Numbered from the stretch's first letter, positions 15,681 through 25,474 are shown. The stretch: 64,000 nt of DNA from JAABRB01 sp963735025 (GCA_963735025.1 CAVTJG010000020.1:1-64000), one strand, 5' to 3'. The notes: generated by a model from the letters alone, not told the origin. Program-made: numbers and translations.

Positions 15681-15731
15681 TCCCGAACAATTGTTGCAAC
15701 AGAACGTGCCGTTCCACGATTGGAGGCAACC

Positions 15732-15896
15732 ATGTTTGGCTGGGCCATCACTTTCCTTATCGTCGCCCTCATTGCGGCCGCGTTGGGATTCTCGGGTATC
15801 GCCGGGACCGCGGTGAACATCGCGTGGATCCTGTTTGTCGTCGGCCTGATCCTGGCCATCGTCTTCTTGGTGCTCGGGCGTCGGCCACGCCTTTAG
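15732..15896 (+). CDS. DUF1328 (YtjA-like) small membrane protein 1
   Basis: The 54-residue protein has two hydrophobic helices, WAITFLIVALIAAALGFSG and IAWILFVVGLILAIVFLVLG, joined by the conserved IAGTAV turn, as in DUF1328/YtjA proteins. These are small inner-membrane proteins found in stress regulons, without a known mechanism. GGAGG precedes the ATG. It is nearly identical to the protein at 45764-45928, and a third, frameshifted member lies at 30920-31092. The YihY gene follows 65 bases downstream. Confidence 0.92.
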   Translation: MFGWAITFLIVALIAAALGFSGIAGTAVNIAWILFVVGLILAIVFLVLGRRPRL

Positions 15897-15961
15897 CTCG
15901 TTTCGGACCGTGCAGTCGCAGCGTCGGGACTGTCGTCACGTTTGGGTTCCATCACGATCCC

Positions 15962-16894
15962 ATGTCGAAGCGCATCTTGAGCACGGTGCGGGAGTTTGCC
16001 GGAAGGCTCGCCAGCGACTGGAGTGACGATCGGTGCTTCAGCAAGGCCGCGTCGCTAGCCTACTACACCGCGTTCTCGCTCGCGCCCATCCTGGTGATTG
16101 TGCTTTGGGTGGTCGGCCTCTTCGTGGACGACTCCGCACTCGTCGTGGACCGGTTGGTCGGCGAAGTGCGGGCGCTGGTCGGTGCCTCGGGCGCCGAAGC
16201 GCTCGGTGAGATCCTCCGGAGTATCCGCGCCACCGAGCGGGGCGGGACGGCGGCGATCGTCGCCTTCGGCGCGCTCGTCATCGGTGCGACCACGGCCTTT
16301 TCCGAACTGAAGGAGAGTCTCGACGAGATCTGGCACGTGCGCCGGCAACAGGTCGGCGGCTGGTGGGGGCTGCTGAGAACGCGACTCTTGTCGCTCGGTA
16401 TGGTGTTCGTGCTTGCGTTCCTGCTGCTCATCTCGCTCGCGATCAATGCCGCCGCGGCACTCCTCTCAGACGCGCTGAGCGAGGTCATCGGCCTGAGCGG
16501 GGCAACCGCTCTCCGCGTTTTGTCCATGCTGGTGACGACCGTGGTCATCACCCTGCTGTTCGCTTCCATCTACAAGCTGCTGCCCGCGATATCGCTCCGG
16601 TGGCGGGACGTGGGTCGCGCGTCGTTCGTGACCGCACTGTTGTTCATGGTCGGGCAGCTCGCGATCGGGGCGTACATCGGCAACTCGGCGGTCGCATCGG
16701 CCTACGGCGCGGCCGGCTCGCTGGCTGCCATGTTGCTCTGGATCTACTATTCTGCGGCCGTCTTCTTCCTCGGAGCCGAGCTCACCCGGTTGTGGGTGCA
16801 ACCGAATCGGAAGACCGGCGAGGATAGCGCGCCGTCGCCGCCCGGAGAGGTGCGTGAAGGGGCTGGCGACGCGGCGGCAGCAGGCGGCCGCTAG
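15962..16894 (+). CDS. YihY/BrkB-family inner-membrane protein
   Basis: The 310-residue protein has the YihY layout: an N-terminal helix with KAASLAYYTAFSLAPILVIV, then several transmembrane helices and the conserved AVASAYGAAGSLAAMLLWIYYSA region followed by LGAELT. The family was once called ribonuclease BN by mistake; members are membrane proteins of unclear function, some linked to serum resistance. The start at 15962 is the first ATG after the DUF1328 gene. Its last four bases overlap the convergent small gene at 16891-17103. Confidence 0.88.
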   Translation: MSKRILSTVREFAGRLASDWSDDRCFSKAASLAYYTAFSLAPILVIVLWVVGLFVDDSALVVDRLVGEVRALVGASGAEALGEILRSIRATERGGTAAIVAFGALVIGATTAFSELKESLDEIWHVRRQQVGGWWGLLRTRLLSLGMVFVLAFLLLISLAINAAAALLSDALSEVIGLSGATALRVLSMLVTTVVITLLFASIYKLLPAISLRWRDVGRASFVTALLFMVGQLAIGAYIGNSAVASAYGAAGSLAAMLLWIYYSAAVFFLGAELTRLWVQPNRKTGEDSAPSPPGEVREGAGDAAAAGGR

Positions 16895-17103
16895 CGGGCG
16901 GCGCCGTCCGAGCAGCGCTCGACGGCAGGACGCGTGCGCGGGGCAGGCGCCACCGCGCCGCCTTCTCCTTCCCAGGTACCCAGCGCGTCCCGCATGGGGT
17001 CCCGCATAGGGCGCCGGATCACCGCACGCGGTCGTCGTCGCACAAGGTGCGTGCCGACGAACGCCAGCATCGCCAGGAGCAGGACGTCGAACGCTCGCCT
17101 CAT
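16891..17103 (-). CDS. Small hypothetical protein coupled to the AI-2E gene
   Basis: The 70-residue protein has one N-terminal hydrophobic helix (LLLAMLAFVGTHLV) and then an Arg-rich, Pro-rich tail. Its ATG overlaps the TGA of the AI-2E transporter gene as ATGA, a typical sign of translational coupling, so it is probably a real third gene of that operon. No family is recognised. Confidence 0.5.
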   Translation of the reverse strand: MRRAFDVLLLAMLAFVGTHLVRRRPRAVIRRPMRDPMRDALGTWEGEGGAVAPAPRTRPAVERCSDGAAR

Positions 17104-18248
17104 TGAAGCTCCTCCGGTTCGGCCTGCCTCCCGCTCAGGAATTCGCCGACCGGGGCGAGCGTCTCGAAGTGATCGCACAGGATCTTGAATGTCATGAGTA
17201 TGGGTACCGCCAGAAGCGCGCCGACCACTCCCCACAGCCATGCCCAGAAGAGCATCGAGAGGAAGATGACGACGGGATTCAGCGTCAGGCTCCTGCCGGT
17301 GAGAATCGGCGTCAGGAACTGCCCCTCCAGTGCCGTCAGCGCCAGGAACGCGATCGGCACGCTGAGTATCTCTGCGGCGCCGTCGAAAGTCAGGAACGCC
17401 ACGATGGTCAGGATAATTAGGCTGGTTGCCGCGCCGATGTAGGGCAAGTAATTGAGCAGCGCCGCCATCGCACCCCAGAGCACCGGATTGGGCATGCCGA
17501 GAAAGTACATCACAATCCCCGTGACCAGGCCCAGTCCGACGTTGATGCAGGTGATGGTGAGGAGATAGCGCGCCATGTCGGACTGGACGGCGCGCGCGAC
17601 TTCCACCGCGCGCTTCTTGTGGGTGAGCGTGGATGTGACGCGCACCATCTTGCGCAGGAACATGTCCCCGGAGGCAAGCAGGAAATAGAGCAGCACGATG
17701 GTTGCTCCGGCGGAGACGAGCACGCTCCGCGTGCCGATGAAAATTCGGTCGAAGAGGCTCGGTTTCGGCGGGGCCGCGGATTGCGCTTTCTTCTTGGCGT
17801 CGACGTTCGTCATATCGTCAACCTTGTCGGCGGCCTTGCTAAGGTCCTCCACCGATTTCTTGATTCCCCGCAGCTTCCATTCCACCTGGTTGAGCGTGCG
17901 CGGCGCACGCGCGATCCACTCCGTCGCAGGATCGATCAACAGGGAGAGGCTGAAACCTAGGCTCACGACGAGCGTCGCCACGACCAACGCGGCACCCACT
18001 GGTTCGGGAAGCCACAGGCGCTTGAGCCCGCGTACCACCGGCGAAAGAATCAGGGTCAGCAGGAGCGCCAGTATCACCGGGAGCAGTATCTCGCGCGCGG
18101 CGTGGAGGGTGTACAAGATTGCCAGCACGAACAGACCCGTGAGAACGACTTCCGGGTTGCCGGTGACCTTGACGACGTCTACCGGAGTCGCACGTTCGTC
18201 CGGCTCCGGTTCGGGCGGAGGCTGTTCCTCGCGTATGAGTTGGGTCAT
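17100..18248 (-). CDS. AI-2E/PerM-family membrane transporter 1
   Basis: The 382-residue protein has about eight transmembrane segments and the family signatures ALLNYLPYIGAATSLIIL and PIAFLALTALEGQFLTPIL with the LNPVVIFLSMLFWAWLWG block. The long soluble insert between the second and third segments (residues about 115-170, Lys/Ala-rich) is typical. Family members export autoinducer-2 or act as cation/H+ antiporters; the substrate here is unknown. It follows the MscS gene by 25 bases on the same strand. A second member lies at 46125-47186. Confidence 0.87.
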   Translation of the reverse strand: MTQLIREEQPPPEPEPDERATPVDVVKVTGNPEVVLTGLFVLAILYTLHAAREILLPVILALLLTLILSPVVRGLKRLWLPEPVGAALVVATLVVSLGFSLSLLIDPATEWIARAPRTLNQVEWKLRGIKKSVEDLSKAADKVDDMTNVDAKKKAQSAAPPKPSLFDRIFIGTRSVLVSAGATIVLLYFLLASGDMFLRKMVRVTSTLTHKKRAVEVARAVQSDMARYLLTITCINVGLGLVTGIVMYFLGMPNPVLWGAMAALLNYLPYIGAATSLIILTIVAFLTFDGAAEILSVPIAFLALTALEGQFLTPILTGRSLTLNPVVIFLSMLFWAWLWGVVGALLAVPILMTFKILCDHFETLAPVGEFLSGRQAEPEELQ

Positions 18249-18273
18249 GGTCGGGGGTCGGGTTTAGTTACGG

Positions 18274-19668
18274 TCATTCCTTGGGCGCATCGGGACGCAG
18301 CAGGTCCGGCTGTCCCCCGGCTTGCCGATCGGAGGCGATCTCGCGGTCGATGTCCGTCCGGCGCGTGATGTCGATCGCCTTGCCCGAGGCAGCGCCGCGA
18401 CGCTTGGCCCTCTCGAGGGGACGCTGCGCGGGCTGCGTGCGCACGTTGTAGATCGGCTCGGGCATCGTGACCCCCGCAGCGTCGAACGCTTCCTTGACCA
18501 CGCGCATGGCCTCGCTGCGCACCTTCTGGAAGTCGGCCAGCCGCTGATCCATCCAGCCGTAGACGCGCAGGATGATGTTGAAGTCGCCGAGCGCCTCGAC
18601 GATGCACATCGGCGGCGGATCGCCGAGCACGCCTTGCATCGTCTCGACGCTCCGGGCAGCGAGCTTTTGCACCTCGGGGAGGTCTTCATCGACGCCCACG
18701 CCGATGTCGAACTCGAACCGGCGCTCCGGATTGCGCGTGAAGTTCACGAGGATGCCGTTGAACACCGCGGCATTCGGGAGGCGCACATGATTGCCGTCGA
18801 GGTCCATGAGGATCGTCGCGCGCGGGGTGAGACGCACGATCGCGCCCTCGTGATCGGCGATCAGCACGCGGTCGTGATGGGCAAAAGGCTGCCGCACGCT
18901 GAGCAGAATGCCGGCAATGTAGTTCTCCACGGTGTCGCGCAGCGCGAATCCCAGGGCGAGCCCGAGCAGGCCCGCCGCGCCCAATACCGCGCCGACCAGC
19001 GCGGTCGCGTCCAGGATCTCGAAAGCGAGCAGCAGACCGACGACGATAACGGCGGTCCGGACGAGGTGACGCATCAGGTCGCGCAGCAGCTCGTTGCCGG
19101 TCAGGCGGCGGTACAGGCCGTCCCAGCGTGCGATCAGACCCGCGACGAGCCAGAACACCACGATGACGACCAGCGCCACGCCGAGCAGCGGCGCGAAGGC
19201 GATGAAGTCGGAGGCGCGCTCGTTGAGCTTCTCCACGGCGGGAGTGAGCTGCCGGGTGACGCCGCGCACGACCCGCGTGTTGTCCTCGACCTCGACCACG
19301 CCCTCGACCTGGCGCGCGAGCGCGATTGCCTGCTCGCGTGCCTTCGGCGTGAGGACCTCGCCGCTCAATGCGACCACGCCCGCGCGCACGCGCACGCGCA
19401 ACCCGTCCATGCCCTCGATTTGCGAATAGATCCGCGCGAGGCGGCGCTCGATCGCCGCGTCATCGGCCGGCGTGTCCCGGGCGGCGATCCTGGGTGGGAT
19501 CGCTTCTTTTTCCGCCCGCGGTTGGGTCGACTGGATCGACTGGGCCCGGACCGACCCTGCGTGCGCGAGCGCCGTACCGATCACGAGAACGAGCAGGAGG
19601 ACCCGCCCTGGGTACCGCGGAAACCCACGCGTACAGGCAAGAGTGATTGCAGCGCAAGGAATGGGCAC
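18274..19668 (-). CDS. MscS-family mechanosensitive channel with BON domain
   Basis: The 464-residue protein starts with a signal peptide or first helix (VLLLVLVIGTALAHAGSV), then a BON-like domain (about residues 75-125, GVVALSGEVLTPKAREQAI), three transmembrane helices, and the MscS pore and beta domain: GLALGFALRDTVENYIAGILL and FNGILVNFTRNPERRFEFD. It would open on membrane tension to release solutes. The GTG at 19668 is the best start I can see, but it is uncertain. A strong sigma-54 promoter lies about 120 bases upstream. It heads an operon with AI-2E and a small protein. Confidence 0.85.
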   Translation of the reverse strand: MPIPCAAITLACTRGFPRYPGRVLLLVLVIGTALAHAGSVRAQSIQSTQPRAEKEAIPPRIAARDTPADDAAIERRLARIYSQIEGMDGLRVRVRAGVVALSGEVLTPKAREQAIALARQVEGVVEVEDNTRVVRGVTRQLTPAVEKLNERASDFIAFAPLLGVALVVIVVFWLVAGLIARWDGLYRRLTGNELLRDLMRHLVRTAVIVVGLLLAFEILDATALVGAVLGAAGLLGLALGFALRDTVENYIAGILLSVRQPFAHHDRVLIADHEGAIVRLTPRATILMDLDGNHVRLPNAAVFNGILVNFTRNPERRFEFDIGVGVDEDLPEVQKLAARSVETMQGVLGDPPPMCIVEALGDFNIILRVYGWMDQRLADFQKVRSEAMRVVKEAFDAAGVTMPEPIYNVRTQPAQRPLERAKRRGAASGKAIDITRRTDIDREIASDRQAGGQPDLLRPDAPKE

Positions 19669-19785
19669 TTCCGACCTCGTCTTCTTCGGTGGGAGAACGG
19701 CGCGGACCGCAGCGAGACGCGGGACGGCGCGCGTTGGTGTGCCCCGTCTCTTTCCTGCCTCTGCCTCGACCCCAATGCGCAAAAG

Positions 19786-19800
19786 GCAATATCCGTGCCC
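19786..19800 (-). promoter_or_regulatory. Predicted sigma-54 promoter, mscS operon
   Basis: GGGCACGGATATTGC, a strong element. It is divergent from the promoter at 19819, with 18 bases between the two. Confidence 0.7.
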
Positions 19801-19818
19801 ACCGAGCCGAAGCGAACC

Positions 19819-19833
19819 GGGCACAGCATTTGC
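19819..19833 (+). promoter_or_regulatory. Predicted sigma-54 promoter, DUF748 gene
   Basis: GGGCACAGCATTTGC has correct spacing. Transcription would begin near 19845, almost at the ATG at 19846, so the message would be leaderless or the true start lies further on. Confidence 0.55.
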
Positions 19834-19845
19834 GCAGGTGCCCGA

Positions 19846-22800
19846 ATGCGTTTCGCGCCGCGCCGCGCCGTCCTGCTCCGCGCCGGTTATCTCGTCGGTG
19901 CGCTGGTGCTCGTGTATGCGCTGCTCGGCTTCCTCGCGGTGCCGTGGCTGCTGGAGCGGAATCTCCCGCGCCTGGCCGCGCAAAGCATCCGCGGAACAGT
20001 GACCGTCGCCGACGTTCACTTCAATCCCTTCACCCTCGCCCTCGAGGTGCACGCGCTGAGCATCGCTCCGCCCCGCGGGCCACCAGTCCTGCAGATCGAC
20101 CGCGTGCTCGCCAATCTGCAGCTCGCCAGCCTTTTCCGTTGGGCCTGGACGTTTCGCGCGGTGGAGATCGTGGGCCTCGATGCGCGCATCGAGATCGCCC
20201 CGGACGGCCAACTCAATCTCGCTGCGTTGGCCCGCGACCCTACGGGACATGACGGCGCGGCGGCCGCTTCAGGTGAGGAGCGCAAGGCGATCCCGCGGAT
20301 CGTGGTGGAGCGGCTCATTCTCGTCGGGGGAAAGATCGCGTTCACGGACCGATCCGGCGCGGCGCCGGCCAACACGACTCTCGCACCGATCAATCTCGAG
20401 GTGGTCGACCTGGCCACGCTGCGCAACGCGTCCGGGCGGTACGAGCTCGCGGCAAAGCTGCCCGACGGCGGCACGCTGCGCTGGCACGGAAACCTCGCGC
20501 TGCGGCCCGGCGCGGAGCGGCCCATCGCCTCGAGCGGCGAGTTTGCGGTGCGCGACGTGAAGCTCGCCACGCCCTGGCAGTTCGTGCGCGATGCGGTGCG
20601 TACGGCGACGCCACAGGGCGCGTTCGTCCTCACCGGCCACTACCGGTTTGCGCTCCGTAATGGGCACCTGGAGCTCGCCATCGAGCGCGCCGATCTCGCG
20701 ATCTCCGATCTCGTGCTCGCGCCGCGCGATGGCGATCGCCCACTCGCCCGCGTGGAGGCGATCGAGGCGCGCGATGCGCGTCTCGATCTCGCGACGCGCG
20801 AGCTCGTCGTCGCGGCACTCTCGCTGCGCAGCGGCGAAGTGTCGGCCGGCGTCGACGCCGCCGGGTCGCTCGACTGGCGCCGGCTATTCGCCCAGGACGC
20901 AGGCGAGGAGGCAATCGACTCCGCCGCCTGGAACGCGCGCATCGATGCCGTGCGCATCGAGCAGGTCGCGCTGCGTTACGCCGACCGGAGCCGGTCGCCG
21001 CTGCTCGCCATCGATGTGGCCGGGGCACGCGCCGATCTCCGGCTCGCGCTCGCCACCGGCGGCACTGCGCCTGGCACGAAGATCGACGCGCTGCAGCTCG
21101 CCCTGAAGGATGTTGCGGTGGCAGATCCAGGCGGCGGCCCACCCATCGCGCGCGCAGATGCTTTGACCTTGAGCGACGGTCGGCTCGACACGGCGGCGCG
21201 CACCGTGGCTGCGCAGAGCATCCTCGTGAGCGACGGTCAGACGACGATTGCGCGCGGCCCGACCGGGCCCGTCGGCCTCCTCGACGTGGTCACGCCGCCG
21301 CGCCCCGGCGCCATTCAGCGCGGGCTCGAAGTTCTGGGGAAAGAGGCCGAAGCCGCAGGCGAGCGGTGGCGCTATGCGGTGGGGCACCTCGCGCTGGAGC
21401 GCCTCGCGGTTGCGATCCGTGATCGCGCTTCCGAGCCAGCCCTCGACTACGACCTCATCGTGGGTTCCGCCACGCTCGAAGGTCTCGACAGCCAAAGTGC
21501 AGACCCGGCGCGGATCCAGGGCACCTTGACGTTCGAGCCGAGCGGAAAAATCGAGGCGACGGGCACCGTCGGTCAGCGCTTCAGGCGTGCCGATGTCTCG
21601 GTCGAGGCGCAGGGGCTCGCGCTCACCCCCCTCCAGCCGCTCGTCGCTCGCTATGCGAAGGTGCAGCTCGCTTCCGCGACAGCGTCCGCGACTTTGCAGA
21701 TCCACTACGAAGACAGCGAGCGCCCGGCACTGCGCCTCGACGGCGGCGCGCAGATCTCGGATATGCTCGTGAAGGAGATCGCGACGGGCGATCGCCTGGC
21801 CGCCTGGAAGACGCTCACCGTCAAGGGCGTCGCCTACGAGCTCGTCGCGAACCGCCTCACGATCGACGAGGTGCGCGTGCAAGCGCCCGCTGCGAAGATC
21901 GCGATCGATGCGAACCGCGATTTCAACTTCGCGCAGGTTCTCGCGGCGCGCATCGCCCGAACGCGCTCGCGAGGCGCAGCCTGCCGACGCTGGCGCGCGG
22001 GAGCCGGCGACGCCCTTCGCGTTTCGGATCGCGCGAGTCACGCTGCAAGACGGCACGGTCGATTTTTCCGATCGGAGCCTCGTCTTACCGTTCAGCACGC
22101 GAGTCCGGGCAGTCGAGGGCACCGTCCTTGGCATCGCGTCGGAGGCCGGGAGCCGTGCCACGCTCGAGCTCGGCGGACAGATTGCCGAGTACGGATCGGC
22201 TGGCGCAAAGGGGCGGCTCGCGCCAGCCGATCCGAAGTCGTTCACCGACATCCGGGTGGCGTTCGAGAACGTCGCGATGCCGCCGCTCTCGCCCTACTCG
22301 GCGACTTTTGCCGGCCGCAAGATCCAATCGGGGCGGCTGTGGCTCGACCTACACTACGCGATCGAGGCGGGCCAGCTGAAGGGCGAGAACAAGATTCGCG
22401 CTGCGGACTTGCGTCTGGGCGAGCGCGTCGAGGCGCCTCACGCCCTTGACCTGCCGCTCGATCTCGCCATCGCGCTGCTCACTGGCCCGGATGGAGAGAT
22501 CCACGTCACGGTGCCGGTCTCCGGGGATGTCGGCGATCCGAAGTTCGACTACGGACGGGTCATCCGCCAGGCGTTGGCAAGAGTCATCACCCGCGTGGTG
22601 AGCGCACCGTTCCGGGTCCTCGGCCGACTGGTCGGCGGCGAACGCGTCGCAGAGCTCGGCACCATTGGATTCGATCCGGGGCGCGCGATCCTCGCACCCG
22701 CCGGGCGCGAGACGCTCGACAAGGTTGCCCAGGCGCTCCAGGAACGGCCGCGTCTGCAGCTCGTGGTGCACGGTCCATACGACCCAGACCGGGACGCGCA

Positions 22801-23266
22801 GGCGCTGCGGAGCGTGCAGGGGCGGCGTGCGGTGGCGACTGAGCAGGGCCTGACCGTGGCGCCCGATCGGGCGCCTGGTCCGCTCGACTTCGCGGACGCT
22901 GACACGCAGCGCGCCATCGAACGTGTTCTCCGGGCACGCGCCGGCCCTGCGGCAGTGGACGCGGTCGCCGCCGCGTACGCACGTGAGCAGGGCAAGACTC
23001 CGGCACGCGCGAGCGTGCTCGGCGGAGCGGGCGAGGCGGCATTCTACGCGGCGATGTTTCGCCGTCTGAGCGCGCTCGAGCAGGTGCCGGCGGATGCGCT
23101 GGAGCGCCTCGGCTCGTTGCGCGCCGCTGCAATCGTCGAATACATGACCGGCTCGGCCGGGCTCGATGCGGCGCGGATCGCGACCGGCGCGATTCGCACC
23201 GTCCAGTCGCGGCCCCATTCGGATGTCGTCACGGCACTCGATCTTGACATCATGCCCGGCGCTTGA
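19846..23266 (+). pseudogene. DUF748/AsmA-like envelope protein, one frameshift
   Basis: The gene would encode about 1140 residues. Part one (19846 to about 21955) begins with a membrane anchor (LRAGYLVGALVLVYALLGFLA) and continues with the long beta-rich DUF748 repeats (VTVADVHFNPFTLALEVHAL). Part two continues the same family in the next frame from about 21960 to 23266 (FRIARVTLQDGTVDFSDRS onward) and ends in an OmpA-like flavour (LVVHGPYDPDRDAQALRSVQ). One base appears to be missing near 21955-21962. DUF748 proteins are AsmA-like envelope proteins thought to help lipid transfer or membrane integrity. Apart from this break the gene looks healthy, so a sequencing indel is likely. Confidence 0.8.
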
Positions 23267-23298
23267 ACTATGCGATCGGCACACGGTTCCCCGTGGAC

Positions 23299-23313
23299 GG
23301 GCACGCGAAATGC
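23299..23313 (+). promoter_or_regulatory. Possible sigma-54 promoter, duplicated-domain protein
   Basis: GGGCACGCGAAATGC has GG-N10-GC spacing with ATGC in the -12 block, 72 bases before the ATG. Confidence 0.5.
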
Positions 23314-23384
23314 GTCTCGAAGTGCAGGAGCGGGGCGCACAGGCGTCCCTCCGATGATCGTTCAACTTGGAAAGGAAATTGCGG

Positions 23385-24206
23385 ATGAAACCACGTCACG
23401 TAAAACTTACCATCATCGCCGCCGCCCTGGCAGCACCGGCCTTCGCTCTCGCGGCCGGGGACAATACGATGGACAAGCCGATGGACAAATCGCCAAGTGC
23501 GATGGAGCGACCACACGCGCCCCCCCCGGCTTCCCAGGCCGCAAGCGATTCGACACGGTACAGCGATCGCACGCACATGAAGGAGTGGTCCAGCGAGAAG
23601 AAGCAGCTCGAGCAGGCGTTATCCACCGGCCAGGACAAGACGTACTATCGCCAGGAGCTGGAAAAGCTCGGCTACGTGATCACGGCGCTCAACAAGGACA
23701 AGCCCGACTACCTCGAGTACGAGATCGTCAAGGGCAACAACAGCTACGAGGTGCAGATCGATTTCGACAAGAAGACCCAAAAATCCACGAAGGTGGACGT
23801 GACCACCAACGTGTGGAAGGCTGACGCGACCGAGCGGGCGCTGAAAGACGCCAACTACAAGGCCGAGTATCCGAAGACGGTCGCCGCCGACGCCGATCGC
23901 TACAGCGACCGGGTTCGCATGAAGGGCTGGACCAGCCAGAAGGATCGTCTCGAAAAGTCCCTCAAGACCGGGCAGCCGAAGGACTACTATCCGGCCGAAC
24001 TCAAGCGGCTCGGTTACCAGGTCACTGCGGTGAACGATCGTGAATCCGATTACGTCGAGTACGAAATCGTCAAGGGCGACGACAGCTACGAAGTTCAGAT
24101 CGACCTCGACGGCACCGGCAAGGCCAAGAAGGTCGACGTGACCACCAATCTGTGGGAGGCCGACGCGACCGATCGTGCAAAGGAGAAAGCCTCGAACCGT
24201 AAGTAA
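23385..24206 (+). CDS. Secreted protein with two tandem PepSY-like domains
   Basis: The 273-residue protein has a signal peptide (residues 1-24, ending ALAAG), a Met/Pro-rich linker, and two copies of a domain of about 110 residues. Each copy runs RYSDR..MK.W..., LGY..TA.N, DY.EYEIVKG..SYEVQID and KVDVTTN.W.ADAT. The EYEIVKG-SYEVQID strands resemble PepSY-type domains, which bind or inhibit proteases or sense the envelope, but the match is only structural in flavour. The start at 23385 is chosen because GAAAGGAAATT precedes it and the leader begins there. Function unknown. Confidence 0.75.
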   Translation: MKPRHVKLTIIAAALAAPAFALAAGDNTMDKPMDKSPSAMERPHAPPPASQAASDSTRYSDRTHMKEWSSEKKQLEQALSTGQDKTYYRQELEKLGYVITALNKDKPDYLEYEIVKGNNSYEVQIDFDKKTQKSTKVDVTTNVWKADATERALKDANYKAEYPKTVAADADRYSDRVRMKGWTSQKDRLEKSLKTGQPKDYYPAELKRLGYQVTAVNDRESDYVEYEIVKGDDSYEVQIDLDGTGKAKKVDVTTNLWEADATDRAKEKASNRK

Positions 24207-24226
24207 CGCGGCGGGCATTGCAGACA

Positions 24227-24258
24227 GGCGTGACGTCCTGGTGGCGTCACGCCGTTTT
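24227..24258 (+). terminator. Rho-independent terminator
   Basis: GGCGTGACG and CGTCACGCC form a perfect 9-bp stem with a 9-base loop, followed by GTTTTTG. It ends the transcript of the duplicated-domain protein. Confidence 0.85.
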
Positions 24259-24328
24259 TGCGGGTCGGTAAGGGGCCCGGTGCGCGCAAGCGCGAGCAGG
24301 CGGACCTTTCCGGGCTCGAGCGTAAGCC

Positions 24329-24730
24329 TTACCTGTCCTGCGACACGTCACCAGTCGACCACGATCTGCTTTCGGGGCGGACGGCGCTCGTGGCGCGTGC
24401 CGGCCGGGCAGGGCGGGGCCTGACCTCCGACCAGAGGTGGCGCGCGATAAGCCAGGGCGAAGTGGGGCTCGCGCGTAGCAGCGCCAGGGCGGTGCCGGCG
24501 AGCAGGGTCCCGAAGCTGCCTCGCGGTCTGGGCGCGGTCGACAACCGCCGGCCGACACGCAGTGCCTCGCCGATCACGAAGCCGAGCACGGCGACGCCGA
24601 GCAGCGCTTTCGGCGAGGTGACCGCGTCGCGCACGGTCTCTCCACAGTCTTCGAGAAGCGTTGCAACCCCGTCTCGCTCGCGTGCGATTCGGGCCTCGAG
24701 GGTCTGGATCTCCTGGTCCAGGTCCCGCAT
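24329..24730 (-). CDS. YqjK-like protein, third gene of a yqjDE-like operon
   Basis: The 133-residue protein begins MRDLDQEIQTLEARIARERD, a coiled-coil start, followed by a hydrophobic segment (ALLGVAVLGFVIGEAL) and a basic tail. Its position after a YqjD-like and a YqjE-like gene suggests it fills the place of YqjK, though sequence similarity is weak. Its ATG overlaps the stop of the previous gene by one base (TGATG), so the two are translationally coupled. Function unknown. Confidence 0.6.
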   Translation of the reverse strand: MRDLDQEIQTLEARIARERDGVATLLEDCGETVRDAVTSPKALLGVAVLGFVIGEALRVGRRLSTAPRPRGSFGTLLAGTALALLRASPTSPWLIARHLWSEVRPRPARPARATSAVRPESRSWSTGDVSQDR

Positions 24731-25134
24731 CACGACTCCTCTTCCCGCGGCGGATCGCCTTTGAGTTGCCGCAACGTGGCGGCAAAAGGCGGATCCCTGT
24801 AGAACCTGCGCAGCCATGCGAACAGTGCCACACTTGCGATGACGTTCAATCCGGCTCCCAGGCCGAGCGCGACGGGCCACGAGGCAGTGTCGCGGACCAG
24901 CCATACGATTGCCCCCGTGATCAGCGCGAGCCAGGCGGTCACCAGCAGCACCGCGAGGACCAATGCGGTGCACAGCATCCAGGCGAGGCTGATCGTCGCG
25001 CGGCGCGCGTCGAGAACCGCGAGCAGCGCAAAATCCTCGGCCAGCGTGCGCGATTGCCGCAGAACGAGAGTGGAAAGGGAGCTCAGACTCGCCCTTCGCT
25101 CGGCGCCGGCAGGCCGTGAAGCGGCATGTTGCAC
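24730..25134 (-). CDS. YqjE-like phage-holin-superfamily membrane protein
   Basis: The 134-residue protein has two close hydrophobic helices (about residues 50-75 and 80-105) between a polar N-terminus and the charged tail FYRDPPFAATLRQLKGDPP, the pattern of the DUF1469/Phage_holin_3_6 family to which E. coli YqjE belongs. These are inner-membrane proteins associated with stationary phase and stress, not true phage holins. It is four bases downstream of a YqjD-like gene and coupled to the next gene. Confidence 0.75.
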   Translation of the reverse strand: MQHAASRPAGAERRASLSSLSTLVLRQSRTLAEDFALLAVLDARRATISLAWMLCTALVLAVLLVTAWLALITGAIVWLVRDTASWPVALGLGAGLNVIASVALFAWLRRFYRDPPFAATLRQLKGDPPREEES

Positions 25135-25138
25135 GCAG

Positions 25139-25474
25139 TCAGCGCCCGGTCAGCCGGCTCAAGAGGTAGCCTGCCGTGAACGCGATGCCCAGCGCGGAAA
25201 GCGGATGCTCGCGAACGTATTCGCGGGCGGGCGCCGTCCACTCGTCGGTCGTCGCGAGCCACTCCTCGCCGCGCCGGCCGAGGCTGTCTGCGGCGGCCGA
25301 AGCGGCTCCGGCGGCGCTGTCGATGGAACCGTGCGCAGCGGACGACACCGTCTCCGTGGCTCTGTCCACCGAGGCGTGTGCGGAATCCCGGACGCGGTCG
25401 ATTCCGCCATGGGCGCGCTCGGATACGTCGCGCGGCTCGGGCGTCGATGAGGACGGGGGAGTACTGGTATGCAT
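25139..25474 (-). CDS. YqjD/ElaB-like membrane-anchored protein 1
   Basis: The 111-residue protein has a long Ala/Ser/Asp-rich amphipathic helix region and a C-terminal anchor, YVREHPLSALGIAFTAGYLLSR, which is the ElaB/YqjD (DUF883) signature. E. coli YqjD associates with ribosomes and the inner membrane in stationary phase. It heads a three-gene operon with YqjE- and YqjK-like genes and has a strong sigma-54 promoter and an activator palindrome upstream. A paralogue lies at 27430-27738. Confidence 0.85.
   Translation of the reverse strand: MHTSTPPSSSTPEPRDVSERAHGGIDRVRDSAHASVDRATETVSSAAHGSIDSAAGAASAAADSLGRRGEEWLATTDEWTAPAREYVREHPLSALGIAFTAGYLLSRLTGR

Noticed and set aside
18322..19845. Large plus-strand open frame opposite the mscS gene
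   Set aside because: It is a reverse shadow of the MscS gene, driven by GC-rich codon use. Only the part from 19846 has family content.
24322..24332. Palindrome GTAAGCCTTAC
   Set aside because: It lies between two convergent genes at the 3' end of the YqjK-like gene, with no sigma-54 promoter downstream.
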